The notes beneath the pieces are model-generated. The model searched no databases and had not been told where the DNA came from. It worked only from the letters and a program-made list of their open reading frames with translations. This document shows, piece by piece, positions 1 through 6,073 of a DNA stretch of 6,512 bases. Source of the DNA: Alphaproteobacteria bacterium (lineage in GTDB: Bacteria > Pseudomonadota > Alphaproteobacteria > Rhizobiales > Rhizobiaceae); the NCBI GenBank assembly GCA_017308345.1, contig JAFKFE010000360.1:1-6512 (forward strand), written 5' to 3'. Within the stretch, counting starts at the first letter, position 1. Each line of letters begins with the position of its first letter. The translations under genes and the position numbers were made by a program.

Positions 1-143
1 GTCTGCGGCTTCCGGCCACCGCGACCCAGCAGGTCTCATGCGGGCCCTCGAGGGGCAAGCGACACAGGCTGTCGTCACGGTGGCGCGGGACCAACGCCCA
101 ACCAGTCATTAAACTGATTCAGCGCATCAGGGAGGTTGCCTGA
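1..143 (+). CDS. C-terminal tail of an RbsA-type sugar ABC transporter ATPase (partial, apparent frameshift)
   Basis: The left edge cuts this gene. In the frame whose first full codon is at position 3, residues read LRLPATATQQ and then, after a valine, lose all family resemblance, running to a TGA at 141-143 that overlaps the next ATG. If one C is restored near position 35, the reading passes into the frame ending at TAA 110-112 and gives ATQQVLMRALEG followed by a short polar tail. That matches the ATQE-x-LM ending I remember for RbsA-like ATPases. So either a 1-base deletion (natural or sequencing error) replaced the last ~24 residues with an unrelated ~35-residue tail, or the assignment is wrong. 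The role would be ATP hydrolysis for the permeases encoded next. None of the Walker or signature motifs are in the window, so the family call rests on this short tail and on gene order. Confidence 0.5.
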   Translation, partial: LRLPATATQQVSCGPSRGKRHRLSSRWRGTNAQPVIKLIQRIREVA

Positions 144-1174
144 TGAGCGCGACTGTCCTCCACACCGAGGTCGGCGTGTCCGACGAAAAACAGGCCGCCG
201 CCAAGAGCGCCGGCCGGCGCTTCGGCGCCCTGGTCGTGCGGCTCGGCGCGATCGGCGCCTTCGCCGCGATCATGGCCTATTTCGTCGTCTTCGCGCCGGG
301 CTTCACCTCGACCTTCAACCTGATCAACGTCGTCGAGCAGTCGGCGATCCTGGGCGTGCTCGCCTATGGCATGACCGCCGTCATCATCGGCGGCGGCTCC
401 GATGTCACCGAAGGCGGCATCGACCTGTCGATCGCGGCCAATATGGGGCTCTGCGCCGCCGTCTACGCGACGCTCTTGTCCATGGGCTATGGCGACTTCC
501 TCTCGGTGCTCGCGGCAATTGCCGTCGGCATGGCGGTCGGCGCGCTCAACGCTATTGCCGTGGTCGGCCTCGGCATCCTGCCGCTGCTTGCCACGCTTGC
601 CGTGCTCAACGTCGCGGCCGGCATGGAACTCACGCTCACCCAGAACACGGTCGTCGGCGCATCCTCCCCTCTGCTCGGCCTCCTGGTGTCGGGTAGCTTT
701 CTCGGCATCTCCGCGCTTGCATGGGCGCTGATCGTCTTCTCCGCGATCGTGATCGTGGTTGTTCACGGCACGTCGTTCGGGCTCAGGCTCTATGCCGTCG
801 GCGGTCATCCAGAGGCTGCGCGCGCGGCCGGCCTCAGCGTGCCTTTCTACGTGTCTTTCACCTATGTGCTGAGCGGCTTCTGCGCGGCGGTGGCGTCGAT
901 CCTCACCGTATCGCGCCTGTCGGCCAGCACGCCCGGCTCCGGAGAGCTGCTTCTGTCGGTGCTGGCGGCGGCGCTGCTCGGCACGGTCTTTTCCCGCCGC
1001 TTCGTGCCGACCATGGGCGGCACGCTGCTCAGCGTGCTGTTCATCGGCCTTTTGGCCAACGGCTTCCAGCTGCTCAACGTCTCCAGCTACTGGGTCAACG
1101 GCGTGCAGGGCGCGCTGATCCTTTTGGTGGTGGCCATCACATCCTTTGCCCGCGGTTCGGAGGGTTCGCGATGA
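143..1174 (+). CDS. Sugar ABC transporter permease, RbsC family (permease 1)
   Basis: This 343-residue inner-membrane protein is a permease of the ribose/xylose-type ABC importers. The start ATG overlaps the upstream TGA and has GGAGG at 131-135, seven bases before it. About ten hydrophobic stretches are visible from residue 31 to 335. Family marks are GGIDLS at 91-96, LPLLATL at 146-152, a cytoplasmic coupling segment SFGLRLYAVGG-HPEAARAAGL at 211-231 that should contact the ATPase, and the C-terminal GGTLLSVLFIGLLANG at 292-307. Relative to permease 2, the loop before GGIDLS is about five residues longer (GGGSDVTE at 83-90). The gene ends in an ATGA overlap with permease 2, which fits a heteromeric pore. 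The substrate is unknown. The family call is firm; pairing with permease 2 is inferred from adjacency. Confidence 0.93.
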   Translation: MSATVLHTEVGVSDEKQAAAKSAGRRFGALVVRLGAIGAFAAIMAYFVVFAPGFTSTFNLINVVEQSAILGVLAYGMTAVIIGGGSDVTEGGIDLSIAANMGLCAAVYATLLSMGYGDFLSVLAAIAVGMAVGALNAIAVVGLGILPLLATLAVLNVAAGMELTLTQNTVVGASSPLLGLLVSGSFLGISALAWALIVFSAIVIVVVHGTSFGLRLYAVGGHPEAARAAGLSVPFYVSFTYVLSGFCAAVASILTVSRLSASTPGSGELLLSVLAAALLGTVFSRRFVPTMGGTLLSVLFIGLLANGFQLLNVSSYWVNGVQGALILLVVAITSFARGSEGSR

Positions 1175-2157
1175 GCGTCTCGGCCAACGACAATTCAGCC
1201 AAGGCGAACCTGCGCGGTTTCCTCGCCAAATACAGCGTGCTCATCGCCTTCGCGGCCATCGTCATCTTCTTTTCGGTGGCGAGCCCGACCTTCCTGACGC
1301 CGGCCAACCTGTTCAACGTGCTGGTCAACAACGTCGTCATGCTGGCGATCGTGGCGCTGGGGCTGACCATCGTCATCTCGTCGGGCGGCATCGATCTCTC
1401 CGTCGGTGTCTCCGTCGACATGGCAAGCATGGTCTTCGTCATGCTGTTGGCCGCCGGCTACGGCGGCGTCGTCGGCGTCGCCGGCGGGCTCGGCGCGGCG
1501 CTGATCGTCGGCGTGCTGAATGCGATCCTCATCACAAGGCTCAACATCAGCCCCTTCCTGGCGACGCTCGGCGTGCTCTTCATCGGCCAGAGCACACAGC
1601 AGCTTGCCACCAGCGGCGGCCAGCCGATCTACCTCACAAGTGGTTACGCGGCAGACCAGTTCAACGCCATTGCCCGCACGGCTCTGTTCGGTGTGCCGAC
1701 CCCGGTGATCGTGCTGATCGTGCTCGCCGTCGCGGTGCATCTGTTGCTGCATCGGTCTGTCTTCGGCCGCTATGTGCAGGCCATGGGCGCGCAGCCGGGT
1801 GTGGCCTGGTATTCCGGCATCCGCGTGCCGCGCGAATTGTCGATGGTGCATGTGCTGTGCGCGCTGCTCGCCGGCGTCACCGGCATCCTCTTGTCGGCGA
1901 CGGTGAAGTCCTATGTGCCGCTCTCCGGCAACGCCTTCCTGCTCGACGCGATCGGCGCCACCTTCATCGGCACGACGCTGAGCCGTGAGCGCAAGCCCTC
2001 GGTCGTCGGCACGCTGCTCGGCGTGCTGCTGCTCGCCATCGTCAAGAACGGCCTGCTGCTCGTCGGCTGGAATTTCTACTGGCAGCAGGTCGGCATCGGC
2101 GTGCTTGTCTTCCTGGTGCTGGCCGCGAGCTTCGGCCTGCGCCGCGCCGCCCATTGA
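1171..2157 (+). CDS. Sugar ABC transporter permease, RbsC family (permease 2)
   Basis: This 328-residue inner-membrane permease is the second membrane subunit of the importer. The reading frame is open from 721, but the real start is ATG 1171: it sits in an ATGA overlap with permease 1, has GGAGGG at 1159-1164 with six bases of spacing, and begins a normal RbsC N-terminus (charged tail, then a first membrane helix at about 20-37). Canonical marks are SSGGIDLSVG at 70-79, LNISPFLATLG at 124-134, the coupling segment SVFGRYVQAMGAQPG at 196-210, and VVGTLLGVLLLAIVKNGL at 278-295. It lacks the extra residues that permease 1 has before GGIDLS. The two permeases are clearly diverged paralogues, not a recent tandem duplication. 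A 20-bp gap separates it from the kinase. Confidence 0.93.
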   Translation: MSVSANDNSAKANLRGFLAKYSVLIAFAAIVIFFSVASPTFLTPANLFNVLVNNVVMLAIVALGLTIVISSGGIDLSVGVSVDMASMVFVMLLAAGYGGVVGVAGGLGAALIVGVLNAILITRLNISPFLATLGVLFIGQSTQQLATSGGQPIYLTSGYAADQFNAIARTALFGVPTPVIVLIVLAVAVHLLLHRSVFGRYVQAMGAQPGVAWYSGIRVPRELSMVHVLCALLAGVTGILLSATVKSYVPLSGNAFLLDAIGATFIGTTLSRERKPSVVGTLLGVLLLAIVKNGLLLVGWNFYWQQVGIGVLVFLVLAASFGLRRAAH

Positions 2158-2161
2158 GTTC

Positions 2162-2167
2162 GAAAGG
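2162..2167 (+). promoter_or_regulatory. Ribosome binding site that fixes the kinase start
   Basis: GAAAGG lies ten bases before ATG 2178. It supports that ATG over the in-frame TTG at 2154, which has no such site and would overlap the stop of permease 2 while adding eight residues ahead of the normal PfkB beginning. Confidence 0.5.
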
Positions 2168-2177
2168 TCATTCAACC

Positions 2178-3143
2178 ATGCCACAATTCGACGTCAGCTC
2201 GATCGGCTTCTACGTCCTCGACATCCTGGGACGGCCGGTCTCGCGCATCCCCGAAGGCGGCCGCGCCGACTACATCGAGGAGATCCGCATGACCGTCGCC
2301 GGCACCGCCGGCGCGACAGGCATGGACTGCGCTATCCTCGGCCTGAAGACGCGGGCCGTCACCACGCTCGGCACGGACGACATGGGCGACTGGTTCCTGG
2401 CCAAGCTGAAGAAATACGGCCTGGAGACCAGCCTTGTGCGCCGCGACGGCAGCGTCCAGACCTCGTCCACCATCCTGCCGGTGCGGCCGAACGGCGAGCG
2501 TCCCGCGCTGCATGTGCCTGGCACCGCGACCTTGTTCGAAGTCGCCGATGCCGATCTCGATGCGGCGCTAGATGCGACCGTCGTCCATGTCGGCGGCACC
2601 GGACTGTTGAAGCGCTTCGACGGCGAGCCGACGGTGAGGCTCTTGAAGCGCGCCAAGGCGCTTGGCCGCGTCACCACCTTCGACCTCATCCAGGCGACGC
2701 TGGAGACCTGGAAGCTGGTCGAGCCGTGCCTTCCCTATATCGACTATTTCGTGCCGAGCATCGACGAGGCCGGCGAGATGGCGCATGACCGCGATCCGGC
2801 TCGCGTCGCCGCCTTCTTCAAGGCAAGGGGCGTCAAGAACTGCATCATCACGCTCGGCGCCGACGGCGTTTACGTCTCGCCCGAGCATGGCGAGGATTTC
2901 CATCTGCCGGCCTTCGAGGTCGAGGTCTTCGACACCACGGGCTGCGGCGATTCCTTCACGGCCGGCATCATCGTCGGCATCGTCAAGAGCTGGGATCTGA
3001 AACAGTCCGCGCGCTTCGCCAGCGCGGTCGCGGCCAAGGTGGCGATGGGGCTGGGCTCCGACGGCAAACTCGTTTCATTCGACGACACGATCGCGGCGAT
3101 GAATTCGCTCCCGGTCAAGACATCAAAGGTTCAAGCAGCATGA
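2178..3143 (+). CDS. PfkB-family carbohydrate kinase
   Basis: This 321-residue cytoplasmic kinase belongs to the ribokinase/PfkB family, which transfers the ATP gamma-phosphate to a hydroxyl of a sugar or nucleoside. The family's second signature is clear: DTTGCGDSF at 252-260, with catalytic base Asp258 and the anion-hole glycines. The usual GAGD is GCGD here. The upstream ATP-binding strand is IITLGADGVYV at 223-233. The N-terminal substrate region AGTAGATGMDCAILG at 41-55 keeps the overall GG-type pattern but lacks the Asn frequent there, and AVTTLGTDDMGDWF at 60-73 follows as in ribokinases. FVPSIDEAGEM at 191-201 corresponds to the family's NExE-type region but without its Asn. The gene lies between the importer and the dehydrogenase, with an ATGA overlap to the latter, so it should act on the imported or oxidised sugar. 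The exact substrate cannot be assigned. Confidence 0.9.
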   Translation: MPQFDVSSIGFYVLDILGRPVSRIPEGGRADYIEEIRMTVAGTAGATGMDCAILGLKTRAVTTLGTDDMGDWFLAKLKKYGLETSLVRRDGSVQTSSTILPVRPNGERPALHVPGTATLFEVADADLDAALDATVVHVGGTGLLKRFDGEPTVRLLKRAKALGRVTTFDLIQATLETWKLVEPCLPYIDYFVPSIDEAGEMAHDRDPARVAAFFKARGVKNCIITLGADGVYVSPEHGEDFHLPAFEVEVFDTTGCGDSFTAGIIVGIVKSWDLKQSARFASAVAAKVAMGLGSDGKLVSFDDTIAAMNSLPVKTSKVQAA

Positions 3144-3907
3144 CCATTCTTCCGGAAGCCAAGGGCAAGACGGCTCTCGTCACCGGCGCCAGCCGCGGCA
3201 TCGGCAGGGCGCTCGCCAAGGGGCTCGCCGAAGCGGGCTTCGATGTCGCCATCACCGATCTGCCCTCGCAGGCGGCCGAGCTCGACGTGACCAGGGGCGA
3301 GATCGAGGCGGCCGGCCGCAAGGCCTATGTCTACACGATGGACGTCAGCAAGAAGAAGGACATCGAGGCGACGGCGCAGGCGCTGCTTGAAGTGGCCGGC
3401 AGCATCGACGTGCTGGTCAACAATGCCGGCATCTTGAAGCCCAGCCTGCTGCAGGATCTCGATGAGGCGAACTGGGACGCGCATTTCGACGTCAACGCCA
3501 AGGGCGTGCTGATGATGTGCCAGGCGGTGCTGCCGCATATGCGCGCCAGGAAGTCGGGCAGGGTGATCAACATCGCCTCGATCGCCGGCCGGCAGGGCGT
3601 GCCGACACAAGGGCACTACGCCGCGACCAAGGCGGTGGTGATCACGCTCACCCGGGTCCTTGCTCAGGAGGTCGGCATGGACGGCGTCACCGTCAACGCG
3701 ATCTGCCCCGGCATCATCCTGACCGAGATGGGCAAGAACAATCTGGGCAGCGAAGCCGCGATCCGCCATTGGGAGGAGGTCGCGGCACTGAAGCGCCTTG
3801 GTGCGCCCGAGGACATTATCGGACCGGTGCTGTTCTTCGCCTCGGACCTCTCGGCCTTCGTCACCGGCCAGGCGCTCAACGTCGACGGCGGCATCTACTA
3901 CCACTGA
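3140..3907 (+). CDS. Classical short-chain dehydrogenase/reductase (SDR)
   Basis: This 255-residue protein is a complete classical SDR, the size typical of the FabG-like group. The Rossmann motif TGASRGIG is at 15-22, NNAG at 94-97, and the tetrad is Asn119, Ser147, Tyr160 and Lys164 (Tyr-x-x-x-Lys, with Ser 13 residues before Tyr). The cofactor-flanking PG is at 190-191. Asp40 at the end of the second strand suggests NAD(H) rather than NADP(H), fitting oxidation in catabolism. Such proteins are often labelled 3-oxoacyl-ACP reductase, but its place at the end of a sugar transport and kinase operon argues for a sugar or polyol dehydrogenase. Its ATG overlaps the kinase TGA, with AAAGGT at 3125-3130 as a possible ribosome site. 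It is the last gene of the operon and meets the lyase-like gene tail to tail 19 bp away. Confidence 0.93.
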   Translation: MTILPEAKGKTALVTGASRGIGRALAKGLAEAGFDVAITDLPSQAAELDVTRGEIEAAGRKAYVYTMDVSKKKDIEATAQALLEVAGSIDVLVNNAGILKPSLLQDLDEANWDAHFDVNAKGVLMMCQAVLPHMRARKSGRVINIASIAGRQGVPTQGHYAATKAVVITLTRVLAQEVGMDGVTVNAICPGIILTEMGKNNLGSEAAIRHWEEVAALKRLGAPEDIIGPVLFFASDLSAFVTGQALNVDGGIYYH

Positions 3908-3914
3908 GGCTTGC

Positions 3915-3945
3915 GGCGGGCCCGCGCTATAGCCGCGGTCCCGCC
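3915..3945. terminator. Hairpin at the convergent gene ends (candidate bidirectional terminator)
   Basis: Left arm GGCGGG-C-CCGCG (3915-3926) pairs with right arm CGCGG-T-CCCGCC (3934-3945): eleven G-C pairs, one C/T mismatch and a 7-base loop at 3927-3933. The structure begins eight bases after the dehydrogenase stop and its loop contains the stop codon of the minus-strand lyase-like gene. No T-run follows on either strand, so it is not a textbook intrinsic terminator. It could still pause polymerase or protect 3' ends. Confidence 0.45.
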
Positions 3946-5423
3946 ACCAAGCGCGCCACTCGCGCCATGTCGGCGCTCATCTCGCGGTCGTCGTCGAGCG
4001 GGGCGACGAGCGCCCGCACGGCATCGTAGCTGCGCCTCGGGCCTTTGCCCATCGAGTCCAGCACGCCGCGCAGCTCCACGCCGGTCGCGGCGAAGATCAA
4101 CTCCATCGCCACAAGATAGCGCAGGCGCTCGATGATCCCTGCCGTCTTTGCCACCACGCGCGGCGCCATCGACGACTGGTCCTCGACGCCGTCCGAGATG
4201 GCCAGGGGGCTGAGCGACATCGGATTGGCAAGGTGGCGGATCTCCGCTTCGAGCGCGGCGACCGGCTTTTGCAGTTCCGCATAACCCTGGCGGCTGCCGC
4301 CCCGGGCCGAAAGGAAGCGCGGCAGCTCCGCCACTGTCGGCGACATCAGCTTCATCGAGCGGTTGGCCGTGCCGACCGCGCAATGCGCCAGCGCCTGGCC
4401 GAGGTTTTCCCAGGTCAGCGTGAAGGCGGTGAGGTCGAAATTGCCGTTGGAGACGACCCGCTCGGCCTCTGGCAGGATGACCGGATTGTCGCCGGAATGG
4501 CCAAGCTCGATCTCGGTTGCCAGCTTCGCCTGCTCATAGGCATGGAGCAGGCCGCCCCAGACCTGCGGCACGCAGCGGAAGCTGAGCGGATCCTGGAGCC
4601 GCCGCGCGGCGTTGTCCTGCCAGAGCCCGCTGCCCGAAAGCTCGGCCCGAAGCCGCGCGCCGATTTCGCGCTGGCCGAAGGCCGGTCGCGCCGCAAGCGC
4701 ATCCTCGTCGATGGCCTTGAGCGACGCGCGAAAGGCCTCGTAGTTGAGCGCCACCGCCGCCAGTGACCAGTCGATCAGGCAGGCGACTTCTTCGAGCGCC
4801 AGGCACGCGGTGCCCGTCGAAAGGCTGTTGGCGACGATGATGGCGTGGCCGTCCTTTTCGCGCAGGTCGAGCGGTTCGAGCCCGGCAAGCTTGAGCGCCT
4901 CGGCCGACGGCATGATCCGGCCCTGATATTCGCTCTCGCCATCGCCACGCAGCGCCCGCGCCAGATGGCCGAGAGGCGCGAGGTCCGCCGCGCCCACGGA
5001 TCCCCAACTCGGGATCACCGGATGGATGCCGGCGTTGAGCGCGGCGAGCAGGCCGAGCACCACGCCCTCCGAGGTGCCGGTGCCGCCCGCCGCCATGCCG
5101 CAGATGCGAGCCACCATCAGCGCCCGCACCGCTTCGGTCGGTAGCGACGGGCCGGCGCCCATGGAGTGGCTGAGCGGCACGCTGTGCTGGAAGGCGATCA
5201 GGTCGGCCTCGGCAAGCGGCGTGTCGACACAAGCGCCAAGTCCCGTGGTGACGCCATAGAGCGGCTTGCCGAGCTGGGTGAGATGCTCGATGAGGGCGCG
5301 GCTGGCGCGGATGCGCCGCATGGCTTCCTCGCCGAGCACTAGGCGCGCATTGCGCCGTGCGATCTCGGCGACATCGCTTGTGCTCAGCGACTTGGCGTCA
5401 AGAAGGATCACTCTGGCTGTCAT
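3927..5423 (-). CDS. Histidine/phenylalanine ammonia-lyase family protein lacking the MIO triad
   Basis: This 498-residue protein has the length and motif order of bacterial HutH-type ammonia-lyases. Seen in order: PLYGVTTGLG at 54-63 (Tyr56 matches the catalytic loop tyrosine), PLSHSMGAG at 83-91, GSVGAADLAPLGHLA at 141-155, QDPLSFRCVPQVWG at 277-290, SGDNPVI at 310-316, SNGNFD at 325-330 and DGVEDQSSM at 411-419. In active enzymes the third motif is GSVG-ASG-DLAPL, where Ala-Ser-Gly cyclises to the MIO electrophile. Here only Ala-Ala precedes Asp147, an in-frame loss of one residue with no Ser. The catalytic Tyr of QDPYS is Leu280, while Arg283 and Glu414 remain. The start ATG 5423 has GAGGAA on the minus strand ten bases upstream; the frame stays open beyond it but without family sequence. 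No hut genes adjoin it. The fold is confident. Ammonia-lyase activity by the MIO mechanism is unlikely. Confidence 0.88.
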   Translation of the reverse strand: MTARVILLDAKSLSTSDVAEIARRNARLVLGEEAMRRIRASRALIEHLTQLGKPLYGVTTGLGACVDTPLAEADLIAFQHSVPLSHSMGAGPSLPTEAVRALMVARICGMAAGGTGTSEGVVLGLLAALNAGIHPVIPSWGSVGAADLAPLGHLARALRGDGESEYQGRIMPSAEALKLAGLEPLDLREKDGHAIIVANSLSTGTACLALEEVACLIDWSLAAVALNYEAFRASLKAIDEDALAARPAFGQREIGARLRAELSGSGLWQDNAARRLQDPLSFRCVPQVWGGLLHAYEQAKLATEIELGHSGDNPVILPEAERVVSNGNFDLTAFTLTWENLGQALAHCAVGTANRSMKLMSPTVAELPRFLSARGGSRQGYAELQKPVAALEAEIRHLANPMSLSPLAISDGVEDQSSMAPRVVAKTAGIIERLRYLVAMELIFAATGVELRGVLDSMGKGPRRSYDAVRALVAPLDDDREMSADMARVARLVAGPRL

Positions 5424-5433
5424 CTTGCGGCTG

Positions 5434-5439
5434 TTCCTC
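5434..5439 (-). promoter_or_regulatory. Ribosome binding site that fixes the lyase-like start
   Basis: On the minus strand GAGGAA lies ten bases before ATG 5423. It supports this start over in-frame upstream codons reaching back to 5972, which would place the N-terminus antisense to the small exported protein. Confidence 0.55.
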
Positions 5440-5461
5440 GTGTGTCCTGGGATTGGTTGGC

Positions 5462-5473
5462 TTCGGAACCGAA
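5462..5473. repeat. Short palindrome upstream of the lyase-like gene
   Basis: TTCGG-AA-CCGAA has perfect 5-bp arms around a 2-bp centre and lies 39-50 bases upstream of the lyase-like start codon. The position would suit a regulator site near its promoter or leader. Arms this short can arise by chance, so the functional call is weak. Confidence 0.25.
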
Positions 5474-5656
5474 CGGAGACAGGATAGCCGTTGTCGACGC
5501 CGGCCATTGTCGAAAATCCGCCGTCGCGGTTGCCGCGTTTGGCTCCGGGTCTCGAGAGCCGCCATTCTCGGCTCGGCCCGATCCGATCTCCGATACGTCC
5601 TGGCTGAAGTGCTGGTTTCGCAACCGGGGCCGGCTGAAAGCGGGAAACCCGAACTT

Positions 5657-5684
5657 TTGCCACGCTGGTGATTTTGGATATGCT
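5657..5684 (+). promoter_or_regulatory. Candidate sigma-70-type promoter for the small exported protein
   Basis: TTGCCA (5657-5662) and TATGCT (5679-5684) are separated by 16 bases, close to the housekeeping consensus, in a locally AT-richer patch of an otherwise GC-rich region. A start near 5691 would leave a leader of roughly 25 bases with a ribosome site (AGAAGG, 5701-5706) eight bases before ATG 5715. The prediction is by eye only. Confidence 0.45.
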
Positions 5685-5695
5685 GGAGATCCAAA
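5673..5695. repeat. Inverted repeat overlapping the -10 element (possible operator)
   Basis: TTTGGAT (5673-5679) and ATCCAAA (5689-5695) are perfect 7-bp inverted arms around a 9-bp spacer. The repeat spans the proposed -10 and transcription start, where a bound repressor would block the polymerase. TTGCCA also occurs on both sides of it, at 5657-5662 and 5696-5701. No regulator gene is visible in the window. Confidence 0.35.
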
Positions 5696-5714
5696 TTGCC
5701 AGAAGGTCGCTGCC

Positions 5715-5987
5715 ATGACGAAACATTTTGCAATCGCCGCGCTCGTGCTTGCCGCCGCGGCCACGATGGCGGGCCCGGCTTCCGCCGGTGAACGGCATCG
5801 CCACCGCGTCACCGGGCAGGAGCGTTATGTTCCGGCCAGTGACGACATCATCGAGACGCTGTTCGGCGGTCCGCGCTACTACGACCAGCAGATGTCCACC
5901 ACCGCCACGGGCGCCTGCTCGTATCACCGCGTCGGACCGGACGCGAATGCGGTCAACGACATCAACGACCACTATTGCGGAAAGTAG
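5715..5987 (+). CDS. Small exported protein of unknown function
   Basis: This 90-residue protein starts with a clear Sec signal peptide: MTKH, a hydrophobic Ala/Leu core at about 5-18, and a PASA site with likely cleavage after Ala24, leaving a ~66-residue mature protein. The mature part opens with a basic, His-rich stretch (GERHRHR at 25-31), continues with GQERYVPASDDIIETLFGG (34-52) and PRYYDQQ, and holds two cysteines, Cys68 and Cys88, that could form a disulfide in the periplasm. The C-terminal half is rich in Asp, Asn and Tyr. The start ATG has AGAAGG eight bases upstream. The frame is open further upstream to 5442, but a signal peptide directly at ATG 5715 settles the start. I do not recognise a family. 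Gene confidence comes from the signal peptide, ribosome site and promoter candidate. Confidence 0.8.
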   Translation: MTKHFAIAALVLAAAATMAGPASAGERHRHRVTGQERYVPASDDIIETLFGGPRYYDQQMSTTATGACSYHRVGPDANAVNDINDHYCGK

Positions 5988-6001
5988 TTCGCAGGCGCCA
6001 G

Positions 6002-6035
6002 GAGCGGTTCAGCCCTCAACGTGGCTGACCCGCTC
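6002..6035. terminator. Hairpin between convergent genes (candidate terminator)
   Basis: GAGCGG-T-TCAGCC (6002-6014) pairs with GGCTGA-C-CCGCTC (6023-6035): twelve pairs, one internal mismatch and an 8-base loop. It begins 15 bases after the stop of the small exported protein and lies about 40 bases beyond the stop of the minus-strand dehydrogenase-like gene, so it could serve both. There is no T-run on either side, as is common in GC-rich bacteria, so termination is inferred from placement and stem strength. Confidence 0.5.
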
Positions 6036-6073
6036 TGGACGCTTCCGGATAAAGCAGGACGCGCTGGGTCCGG

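Larger units (their letters stand above)
5424..5714. other. Divergent intergenic region
   Basis: These 291 bases separate the start of the minus-strand lyase-like gene from the start of the plus-strand small exported protein, so they should carry both promoters. The right end contains a good promoter candidate and an inverted repeat (listed separately). The left end contains a short palindrome before the lyase-like gene, also listed. In between, a weak hairpin pairs GAGCCG (5556-5561) with CGGCTC (5569-5574). I find no convincing promoter for the minus strand and no credible small gene. Confidence 0.6.

Noticed and set aside
119..808. Long minus-strand open frame opposite permease 1
   Set aside because: Its product is rich in Arg, Asp, Glu, His and Gly with no domain, the usual antisense shadow of a GC-rich membrane protein gene.
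721..1170. Upstream extension of permease 2
   Set aside because: The extension reads Arg-rich nonsense inside permease 1; ATG 1171 with GGAGGG and the ATGA overlap is the clear start.
1195..2184. 329-codon minus-strand open frame opposite permease 2
   Set aside because: Low-complexity Asp/His/Glu/Arg-rich translation, fully antisense to a well-supported permease.
3131..3904. 257-codon minus-strand open frame opposite the dehydrogenase
   Set aside because: Antisense to a complete SDR with all catalytic residues; no recognisable motifs and biased composition.
5578..5596. Closely spaced CCGAT units in the intergenic region
   Set aside because: Only three imperfect copies over fewer than 20 bases; too short to separate from chance in this base composition.
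5424..5972. N-terminal extension of the lyase-like protein
   Set aside because: The added residues have no family resemblance and lie antisense to the small exported protein; the ribosome site supports ATG 5423.
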